Shown here: positions 28,387-38,600 of the stretch, one piece after another
Layout of the letters: each line of letters opens with the position of its first letter
Numbering within the stretch: position 1 is the first letter of the stretch
Source of the DNA: Virgisporangium aliadipatigenens
GTDB taxonomy: Bacteria > Actinomycetota > Actinomycetes > Mycobacteriales > Micromonosporaceae
Length of the DNA: 64,000 bases
Assembly: GCF_016863615.1 (NCBI RefSeq)
Contig: NZ_BOPF01000003.1
Coordinates: forward strand, 124,001-188,000
Direction of reading: 5' to 3'
Program-made: the position numbers and the translations under genes
Notes under the pieces: model-generated
What the model was told of the DNA's origin: nothing
Database searches by the model: none
Seen by the model: the letters and a program-made list of their open reading frames with translations, nothing else

Positions 28387-28983
28387 CTACCAGTGCCGGG
28401 CGGCCTCGGCGGCGTGCGTGACGGCCTCGTCGGTCGGGAGCCATTCGCTCTCCGGTCCGTCGTAGAGGTGCACCCGGTACGTGCCGTCGCCGGACAGCGG
28501 ATGGAACGCCAGCCCGCGCCGCGGTCCGCCGGTCCGGTAGGTCGGGTGCAACAGGTGCAGGGTGCCGTGGCTGACCCGCGGGCGCAGCGCGCGCAGCGTC
28601 TGCCGGGCGCCGGCGCTCGCCGCGAGCGGGTGCAGGTACGCGTCGCCGTGATCGAGCAGCGCCCGCCACTGCGCCTCGACGGACTCGCCCGGGTCGGCGC
28701 AGGCGCGCAGCCGGCCGCCGCCCGTTGCGTCGCCCTGCTGCCAGCTCCACATCGCCCGGACGAGCGCGTCGCCCTCGTCGACCCGGCCGCACGCGGCGAC
28801 GTCCTCGCCCCGCCAGACCAACACGTCGAACGCGCCGTCGTCCCGCAGGAGCGCGTCGATCCGCCTCTCGCCGATCCACAGCCTCGCGTCGACGTCGCAG
28901 AAGCGGGTGCGCCCCGCCGTGATGGGTTCGAGCGGGAGGCCGGCCGCGGCGGCCAGAGCGTTCAGATCGTCGACCAGCGGCAC
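28387..28983 (-). CDS. DUF6193-like protein, possible immunity protein
   Basis: A 198-residue protein starting at GTG 28983. The C-terminal half shares with the Rhs immunity candidate at 39988 the segments VEAQWRALLD (there VEFQWAALLD) and LRPRVSHGTLHLLHP (there FFPHLGHRFALSF), then GTYRVHLYDG. These are hallmarks of the DUF6193 family as I know it. The N-terminal half holds two strands with RFCDVDARLWIGERRIDAL. It lies alone on the minus strand, converging with the Imm10-SMI1 gene (stop codons four bases apart). Family function is not established; see the finding on the pair. Confidence 0.6.
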   Translation of the reverse strand: MPLVDDLNALAAAAGLPLEPITAGRTRFCDVDARLWIGERRIDALLRDDGAFDVLVWRGEDVAACGRVDEGDALVRAMWSWQQGDATGGGRLRACADPGESVEAQWRALLDHGDAYLHPLAASAGARQTLRALRPRVSHGTLHLLHPTYRTGGPRRGLAFHPLSGDGTYRVHLYDGPESEWLPTDEAVTHAAEAARHW

Positions 28984-29099
28984 CGGCCCACCGTAGCGGA
29001 GCCGGGGGACCGGTGACGCGTCCCCAGGTTCTCCGCCCGACCGAGACGGGTCGAGGCGGCACTTTGCGTCACGCGCACCAGTGCCCTTACCGTGCGCCC

Positions 29100-29606
29100 G
29101 TGAACAATCGGCGGTGGTGGGCCGTGTCGGCGGCGGTCGTGCTCGTGGTGGCGGCGCTCGTCGCCTGGATCCGGTGGCCGCACGATGAACCGGCACCGCC
29201 TCCGCGCGCCCGCGAGTACCTCGACTTCACCGCGTGCCTGCTGACCGACGCGGCCGGCGTTCTCGGTGCGGACGCCGCTCCGGTGTGGGCCGGGATGCAG
29301 GCCGCGTCGGCGCAGACCCGGGCGAGGGTGCAGTACCTGGCGGCTACCGGCGCGACGACGGCCGATGACGCGGTGCCGTTCCTGAACAGCCTCGCGCAGG
29401 GCGGCTGTGGAGTTGTCATCGGAACGGGAACCCTTGCGGTGCAAGCCATCGAGAAAGGGGCGGCGCGTTTTCCATCGGTTCGGTTCGTGGTGGTTGGTAT
29501 GCCCCTCGTCGCGCCTAATGTCACTGTCGTCACTGCGAGTCCGGATTCGCCGGTGGACGAAGCGGTCAGAAAGGTCGTCGTGGCAGCGGTTCCGCCCGCT
29601 CGGTAG
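29100..29606 (+). CDS. Membrane-anchored BMP/PnrA-like substrate-binding fragment
   Basis: A 168-residue protein from GTG 29100 with one N-terminal helix (WWAVSAAVVLVVAALVAWI), a Pro linker and a domain resembling the N-terminal lobe of BMP-family nucleoside-binding lipoproteins: CLLTDAAGVLGADAAPVWAG, then NSLAQGGCGVVIGTGTL and FPSVRFVVVGM. Full BMP proteins are about 330 residues, so only one lobe is present. There is no ABC transporter gene nearby. Similar short proteins are widespread in actinomycetes with unknown function. It may bind a small ligand outside the cell. Confidence 0.68.
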   Translation: MNNRRWWAVSAAVVLVVAALVAWIRWPHDEPAPPPRAREYLDFTACLLTDAAGVLGADAAPVWAGMQAASAQTRARVQYLAATGATTADDAVPFLNSLAQGGCGVVIGTGTLAVQAIEKGAARFPSVRFVVVGMPLVAPNVTVVTASPDSPVDEAVRKVVVAAVPPAR

Positions 29607-29657
29607 CGGATCGACACGCGTCTGTCCATGCGTTCGGCCGGTGACTCTTGTCGCCGT

Positions 29658-29679
29658 TGCGTAGGCGGGGCGTTACGCA
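29658..29679 (+). promoter_or_regulatory. Inverted repeat upstream of the Rhs gene
   Basis: TGCGTA (29658-29663) and TACGCA (29674-29679) face each other across ten bases, 19 bases before the Rhs ATG. It could be an operator or a leader hairpin hiding the start; no promoter boxes are clear. Confidence 0.35.
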
Positions 29680-29697
29680 CAGAATTCCCGTGCCTCG

Positions 29698-32600
29698 ATG
29701 GCCGAAACGGGGGTTCCTAAAGTCATGCGCGTGCACCGGCACCGGCTGGCACGGATCAATCCCTCCCTACCGGAACGGCGTCCCCGACGGTTCACGCGGT
29801 ACGTCGCCGTGTTGGCGATCGTGGTCGTCACGGCCTCCGCCTCGGTGCCCGCGGGCTCCGTCCCGGGCGACGGCGGCTTCCCGATGTCGTGGCTGTGGGA
29901 CTGGATGCGTCCCGAGAAGGGCTACTCGGACCAGGCGTTCAAGGGGCTGCCGGGGCAGCAGGGCGGGAAGCCGCCGACCGCACGCGGACAACTGTCCACT
30001 TCGGACACCCGGGCCGCCGGTGGTGCGGGCAGTCCGGCGGGCCACGGGATCGGCGCGCTGCCGGCCGAGGAGACGTCCCGTCCGGCGGTCCGGCCGCAGA
30101 CGACCCCGAAACAGGCGACCGAGCAGAGCTTCGACCCGGCGACGAGTGTGCCGGTGCCGGAACGTTCGACCGAGAAGTCGACGATGTACCGCAACAGCGA
30201 CGGCACGCTCACCGGCCACATCTACTCGACCCCGGTCAACTACAAGGCGCCCGACGGCCGGTGGCGGCCCATCGACTCGACCCTCGTGCCCGGCCCCGAC
30301 AAGCGACTCAAGCCCGCGGCGGGCGACCTCGGGATGACGTTCGCACCGTCGGCCGGCGACCCGGAACTGGTGCGCTACCCGTTGAGCGGCGGCCGTTCGT
30401 TCTCCTACGGGCTCGACGGCGGCGTCGACGTGCCCGCGGTCGTCGACGCCAACCACGCCACCTACCCGAACGTGCTGCCGAACACCGACCTGGTGCTCAC
30501 GGCCGGCGCCACCGGTGTCAAGGAGGCCGTCGTCCTGCGTTCGGCCGACGTCGCGACGTCGTGGACGTTCCGCCTGCGCATGCAGGGCCTGACGGCGACG
30601 GTCGAGTCCGACGGCGGGGTGTCGTTGCGCGACGCCACGGGTGCGATCGCACTGGAGATCCCCCCGGGCTTCATGACGGACTCGCTGGTCGATCCGCAGT
30701 CCGGCCTCCGCACCACGTCGTACGGCGTCCGCTACGAGCTCGTGAACGTCGACGGCGGGCAGGCCCTGCGGGTCACCGTGGACGAGGCGTGGGTGCGCGA
30801 CCCGGCGCGGAAGTTCCCCATCACGGTCGACCCGACGACGACGAGCCTGAACGCCAACGCGGACACCTACTACCGCGACGAGGATCCGCCCTACAAGCCG
30901 CACCACGCGGAGAACGAGATCCTGGTCGGCCGCAGTCCCAGCCCGTACTTCCGGGCGCGCGGCTTCCTGCGCTTCGACGACTTCCAGGGCGCCTACGGCG
31001 GGTTGTGGATCGGCGGCGCGCGGCTGAAGCTCTTCCAGTCCTTCGCACAGTCGTGCACGCCCACGGGCATGAGCGTGCACCGGGTCAAGACGTGGTGGGA
31101 CTTCCGGTCGGGATACGGCTGGTCCGGGCCGGGTCTCGTGGACGATCCCAGTGCGTACCTGCTCGCGCCGCCCGGAGTCGCGTGCGAGAACAGCTCGCAT
31201 GACCCGGAGACGGGCGTCTGGCAATCCGTCTCCTACACCAAGATCACCGACCTGCGCGGCTGGGCGGACGGCTCGATCGAGAACTACGGCATCGCGTTGC
31301 TCACCGACGAGTCGACGTCGAACGCCTGGAAGGTCTTCACCTCGGAGAACCACTGGGCCAACCTGGGGCCGTACCTCGAGGTCGACTACAACGAGCCGAT
31401 CGCGCCGCAGGTGGACGCGCAGTACCCGCAGTACGGCTACTCCTCGCCGACGCTCACGCCGGAGCTGATGGCCGAGGCGCACGACCCGGACGGGTTCCCG
31501 AGGCCGATCACGTACAAGTTCATGGTGTTCGACAAGGACTCCAACAAGATCGCGGAGTCCGAGGCGACCGGCACCCGCACCTGGACGGTGCCGGCGGGCG
31601 TCCTGAAGTGGGGCGAGAGTTACAAGTGGACGGTCATCGTCCACGACGGCTACCAGAGCGGCACCTCGCAGACGATCAACCCGTTCACGACCGGTGTGCC
31701 GCAGCCGCTGGTGATGTCGGGTCTGTCCCAGAACGGCGGCCACGGCTTCGACCCGGGCATCCGCAACTACACCACCGCCGCGGCCGACATCAGCGTCGCC
31801 ACCGTCGGGCCGGCCCTTGCGGTGCAACGCTTCTACAACAGCCTCAGTCTGCGCAGCGACGGCGCGTTCGGCTCCGGCTGGGCGTCCACAGTGGACTCGC
31901 GGGCCACCGAGCTGCTGGACGCGGCGGGCGGCGTGCAGACCGTCGTGGTGACGTACCCGGACGGCAAGGAGGTCGCGTTCGGCAAGAACGCCGACGAGAC
32001 GTTCAGCCCGCCGATGGGGCGCTTCGCGACGTTCGCTCCCGTCACCGGTGGCGGCTACAGGCTGACCGACAAGGACGGCACCACCTACACGTTCACCGTC
32101 GCGTCCGGCACGGGTCAGTACCGGGTCACGTCGATCGCCGATCCCAACGGGCGCAGCGTCGCCTTCGCCTACGACGCCGGTCGCCTGCGCACGATGACGT
32201 CGACGTCGGGGCGCACGCTGACGTTCACCTGGGAGCAGACCGTCTCCGGCAAGTGGCACGTGAGCGCCGTGGAGTCCGACCGTGCGGCCGCCGGCGACGC
32301 CGCGTCCACGGCCCGCGCCACCTACACCTACGGTGTCGACGACCAGTTGACGAAGGCGTGTGCGGTCGACACCACCGAATGCACCACCTACACGTACACC
32401 GCGGCCACGCAGTACCCGACGACCGTGCAGAACGCCGGCCCGCACTCGTACTGGCGGTTCAACGAGGCCTCGGGCACCGTCGCGGCCAGCCAGGCCCTGG
32501 AGAACCAGGGCGTGGACAACGGAACCTATGCGGACGTCACGCTGGGCACGCCGGGTCCGCTCGCCGGTTCCACCGCCACCGCGGCCCGTTTCGACGGAAC

Positions 32601-35600
32601 GTCTTCACGGGTGCAATTGCCCTCGAAACTGGTGACGGCGTCCAGCTACCAGTCGGTCAGCATGTGGTTCAAGGCCGACGCCGGCAAGACGGGTGTGCTC
32701 TTCAGCTACTCGCAGGACCCGGTCAGCAACGGCACCACGACGGTCAACTACACGCCCGCCCTGTACATCGGCAGCAGCGGCAAGCTGCACGGCGAGTTCT
32801 GGGACGACACGGTCGCGACGATGACCAGCCCCGGCGCCGTCACCGACGGGAACTGGCACCACGTCGCGCTCGTGGCAGGCGGCGACCGCCAGTGGTTGTA
32901 TCTCGACGGCGCGCAGGTCGGTGCGAAGACCGGCCGGATCACCCTCTTCGCGCCGGGCGGCACCAACAACGAGTCGATCGGCGCGGGCTTCCTGGGCCAC
33001 GGCTGGCCGGACAACCCGAACACGAACAACGGCACCGCGAAGGCGTACCACTTCTCGGGTTCCATCGCCGAGGCCGCCACGTTCGACCGGCCGCTGACGG
33101 CCGCGGAGGTCGCCGCGCTGCGCCAGTCCGGGGTGGACCCGTCGCGCGCGCTGACCTCGATCACGCGGCCGTCGGGGAACCCGACCGCGACCGTCGCGTA
33201 CGACCCGACCGCAGGCACCGTCACGCAGGTGACCGACGTGAACGGCGGCGTGTGGAAACTCAACGCCCCCACCGTCTCCGGTTCGAGCCAGATCTACCAG
33301 AGCAGCGTGCTCGCCTCGGGGCCGGCCGACTACTGGCGCTTCGCCGAGACGGGCACGTTCGAGGCCGTGAACCAGGTCCGCGGCGGCCAGGCGACGTACA
33401 GCAACGTCACGCTCGGCACGGCCGACGGGCCGCTCGGCGACACCGTCGCGTCGTTCAACGGCAGCGGCTCGCACGTGGTGCTCCCGTCCGACGCGCACCC
33501 GTCCGGCCCCGGCCCGGTGTCGGTGGGCCTGTGGTTCAAGATGAACGCCGGCTCGAACGCGGGCGGCGTGCTGTACAGCTTCGGCGACAAGCCGGCCGGC
33601 ACGAAGTCGGCGCAGTACGTTCCCGCGTTGTACGTCGGCACCGACGGGAAGCTGCGCGGCAAGTGGTGCTGGTGCGACAACCAGCAGTCGCCGATCACCA
33701 GTTCCGCCGGGGTGAACGACGGCCAGTGGCACCACGCCCTGCTGACCGCCGGCACCAACAAGCAGACGCTGTATCTGGACGGCGTACAGGTCGGCACACT
33801 CGACCGGGCCATCGAGAGCAGCACCACGCCGTACGTGTACATCGGCGCGGGTACCACCGACGGCTGGCCCTCCGCCGCGCGGGACACCGTCAGCGGTTGG
33901 TTCCCCGGCCAGATCGCCGACGTCGCCTACTACCGCTCCGAACTGTCGAACATCAACGCCTCGGTCCAGTTCGCGGCGCGCGCCAAGTCGGCCGGCGCAC
34001 CGGCGAAAACCATCGTGGTGACCGATCCCGGCGACAGGCCGCTGACGTACACGTACGACATGGCCGGCCGCAAGGTCGCCGAGAAGGACACCCTCGGCAA
34101 CGTCACGAAGTACGGATACGACACCGGTGGCTTCCTGCGCACCACCACCGACCCGAACGGCAGCGTCACCGTCAACGAGCACGACGTGCGCGGCAACACC
34201 GTCTCCACGACCACGTGCCAGAACCAGGCCCAGAACAAGTGCTCGACGGCGTACTACACGTACTTCCCGGATGCCACGAGCAAGGTTCTGACGCCGGATC
34301 CCCGCAACGACGTGCTGCTGACGGTGCGCGGCCCCGGTTCGACGTCGGCGACCGACGACACGTACCTGACGACGATGTCGTACGACAGCAGGGGAAACCG
34401 CACCGAGGTCAGGGATCCGCTGGGTCGCGTCACGAGGACGACGTACACGGATGCCACGAGCGGCGTTCCGGCCGGCCTGCCCGCGACCGTCACGACGCCG
34501 GGCGGCGCGGTGCAGACGATCGCGTACCTGCCCAGCGGCGATCTGAAGTCGGTCACCGACCCCCTGGGCAAAATCACCACGCTGACGTATGACGGCCTCG
34601 GCCGCCCGGTGACCTCCACCGAGGTGACCGACACCTACCCGGCCGGCCTCACCACCACGCTCACCTACGACCGGCGCGGCCGCAGCACCACCCAGACCGA
34701 ACCACCGGTCCTCAACCGGGTGACCGGCGCGAGACACACCGCCGTCACCACCTACACCTACAACGAGGACGGGCTCGTCACCGGCCAGCGCGTCGCCGAC
34801 ACGACCGGTGGCGACGCGGCGCGCGGCATCTCGTTCACCTACAACGCCAACGGCAAGCAGGAGACCGCCACCGACGCGGCCGGCAAGGTGACCCGCTTCA
34901 CGTACGACAGGTACGGCAACGCGGTCACCGAGACCGACACCGACGGGACCACCACGCGCAGCGACTACGACCCTGAGGGCAGGCTGCTCACCACCACGCT
35001 GCTCGGCTGGACGGGCAATCCGAACAACCCGACCGCGCCGCGCGACCTGGTGCTCAACTCGAAGGCCTACGACCCCGCGGGCCGCCTCGGTGTCGAGACC
35101 GACGCGATGGGCTGGGAGACCCGCTACACCTACACGGACAACGGTTTCACGGCCACCGTGACCCGCGCCGACCCGTCGACCGGCGCACAGTTCGTGCGGG
35201 AGAACAACACCTACGACGCGGCCGGTTACCTGGTCCGGCAGACCACGAACGACGGCGCCACCACGGTCGAGTACACGGTGGACGCCGCCGGTCGGACCAG
35301 GGTGTCCACTGTGGACCCCGCAGGGCTGAAGCGGCGCAGCGAGTACACCTACACGCCGGACGACCACACCGAGTCCGTCACCACCACCGGACCCGACGGT
35401 GTCGTGGTGGCGAGGACCGAGACCGGCTACGACGCGATGGGCAACACGAAGTCGCGCACGAACCAGATCGGCACCGGCCTTCCGTCGGTCACCACGACCT
35501 ACACGCTCGACCGGGACGGCAACCCGACCACCGTCACGGATCCGGCGGGCAAGGTGACGAACGTCGAGTACGACGAGGCGGGCCGCGTGGCCGTCACCGT

Positions 35601-38600
35601 CGCGCCGCGTGTCATGTCCGAGGTTTCCGGGGGAACGCCGGTAGAGGTGCGCCCGGTCACGATGACGGGCTACGACACGTTCGGGTCGGTGACGGAGTCC
35701 AAGGATCCCAACGGGAACGTCACGGTCACCGAGTACGACGCCGCGGGCCGGGCCGTGAAGACGATCCTGCCGGAGTACACCCCACCCGGCTCGTCGACCC
35801 CGATCCGGCCGACCGCGTCGAAGACGTACGACGCGCTCGGGCAGGTGACGTCGAGCACGGACCCGTTCGAGAAGGTGACGAGGTACACCTACGACCAGCT
35901 CGGGCGCGTGGTGAAGACGACCGCGCCGAACGGGGCCGAGTCGACGTTCACCTACGACATGCTGGGGGACCAGCTCTCCGCGACGGACCCGACCGGGGCG
36001 ACCACGACGGCGACCTACGACTATCTCGGTCGAACGGTGACGACGAGCGCGGTGGTCCGCCAGGACGACAAGCACTACACCACCACGATGACCTACGGGT
36101 ACGGCGGATGGCTCGCGTCGCAACGGTCCCCGGACGGCGTGACCGCCTCGACGACCTACAACGCCGCCGGCGAACCGGTCGCGTCGACCGACCCCGCCGG
36201 CAAGGTGACGCGCTACGAGTACGACGCGGTCGGCCGCAAGACGAAGGTGACGGTGCCGGACGGCTCGTTCTCGACGGTGCAGTACGACCTCGCGGGCCGT
36301 GTCGTCCGCGACGAGACGTACTCGCCGGCGGGTGCGTTCCTGACCCGCAAGTCGGCCGCGTACGACGCCAACGGCAACATGGTCACCAGCATCGACGCCC
36401 GGGGCACCAGCACCACACTCGAATACGACGCGATGGGCCGGCTCACCAAACAGACCGAGCCGCTGTCGGCGACCGACTCGATGGTCTCCACGTTCGGATA
36501 CGACACCGCCGGCAACGTCACCCGCTTCACCGACGGCCGCGGCAAATCTTTCCTCACGACATACAACGTGTGGGGCCTGCCGGAGTCGCGCATCGAGCCG
36601 GCGACCGCCCGTTACCCGAACGCCGCCGACCGCACGTACACGATCGCCTACGACAAGGGCGGCCGGGTCGCCTCGCAGAAGGCGCCGGGCGGCGTGACGG
36701 TGACGATGGAGTACGACTCCGTCGGCAACCTGAAGAAGCAGAGCGGCACCGGCGCCGAGGCCGCCACGGTCGACCGCACGTTCGACTACGACCTCGCCGG
36801 CCGGATGACGTCGGCGTCGGCACCCGGCGGCAGCAACGCCTTCACCTACGACGACCGCAACGCGCTCCGAACGGTCACCGGCCCGACCGGCAACTCGTCC
36901 TTCACGTACACCGCCGACGGCCAGATGAAGAGCCGCACGGACGCGGCCGGCACGACGGCCTTCGGCTACGACACCGCCGGCCGATTGTCCACACTGGACA
37001 ACAGCGGTCTCAAACTGACGCTCGGCTACAACGACCTGTCCCAGCTGGCGCAGGTGACCTACGGCGACAACGGCAACCGCAGGGTGTTCGGCTACGACTC
37101 CGGCCATCGCCTGGAGACCGACGACCTGCGCAACCCGTCCGGCACGACGATCGCGAAGATCACGTACGGCTACGACGCCAACGGCAACGAGACGTCGAAG
37201 AAGACCGTCGGCTTCGGCGGCTCGACGAACAACACCTACACGTACGACCTCGCCGACCAGTTGAAGACCTGGAACAACGGCGTCACGACGACCGAGTACG
37301 CCTACGACAAGTCGGGTAACCGCACGAAGGCCGGCGCGCGCACGTTCACCTACGACGAACGCAACCAGCTGATGTCGTCCAGCGACGGCACCCAGTACAG
37401 CTACACCCCGCGCGGCACCCTCGCGAGCACCGTCGCAAATGGACAGACGCGACTCACCCGCTCGGACGCCTTCGGCCAGACCGTCAGCGAACAGGCACCC
37501 GGCGGCACCGAGCAGACCTACCAGTACGACGCCTTCGGCCGAGTGTGGCGCGCGGGCTTCGCCTACTCGGGCGTCGGCAACCAGCTGGCTTCGGACGGCA
37601 CGGCGTTGTACGTCCGCGACCCCGGCGGCGACCTGATCGGCGTTCTTTCCGGTACCGCGAAGACCTTTGCCTGGACCGACCTGCACACGGACGTCGTCGG
37701 CCAGTTCGGGGCGACGTCGACCGCGCTGCTGGGTTCGACGACGTACGACCCGTTCGGCAAGGTGCTCAACACCGGCGGCATGCTCGGCAGCCTCGGCTAC
37801 CAGTCGGAGTGGACGGACACGTCCACCGGCAAGGTGAACATGCTGTCCCGCTGGTACAACCCGGACACGGGCCAGTTCGACAGCCGCGACAAGGCGAACG
37901 TCTCACCCGTCGGCAACTCCGTCGGCGGCAACCGGTACGCCTACGCCAACAACAACCCGCTCACGAACGTCGACCCGACCGGCCACTGGCCCAGCGTCGG
38001 CAAGATGCTCAAGGGCGCGGCGAGCGCGGTCGTGTCGGTGGCGAAGACGGTCGCGAGCGTGGCCGTGGCGGCGTACGACTACGCGGCGTCGGCGGTGACG
38101 ACGGCGTACAACTGGGCCGTCTCGGCCGTGAAGGCCGTCGCCAGCACGGTGGTGTCGGCGGTGAAGGCGGTCGCGAACACCGTGAAGTCGGCGGTGAAGG
38201 CGACGGCGAAGGCCGCTGCGGCGGCCGCTGCGGCCGGACGGAAGTACGCGGCGGAGAAGGCCGCGGCGGCGCGTAAGGCCACTCAGAAGGCCTACAACAA
38301 GGCCGCTGCGGCTGCGAAGGCGATCCCGGCGAAGGTGGCGCGGACGGCGCAGAGTGCCGCGGCCCGGGTGGCTGACGCTTACAACGCGGCGGAGAAGTGG
38401 GTCAAGGAGAACAAGGATCTCCTGATCGACGTCGCCGCGATCGGCGGAGCGGTGCTGGCCGGCCTGGCCTGTACCGCGGTGACGGCCGGAGCCGCGGCGA
38501 TCGCGTGTATGGCCGGTACGGCTGCTTTGATCAATGTGGCGAAGGACGCCGGCCAGGGGAAGATCAACAATTGGGGTGATGCCTTCGGCTCCCTGGGCTC

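Noticed and set aside
32605-37686. 1693-codon open frame on the minus strand opposite the Rhs gene
   Set aside because: It results from codon bias of the YD repeats; composition is Arg/Val/Gly-rich without domains and it lies wholly inside a well-supported gene.
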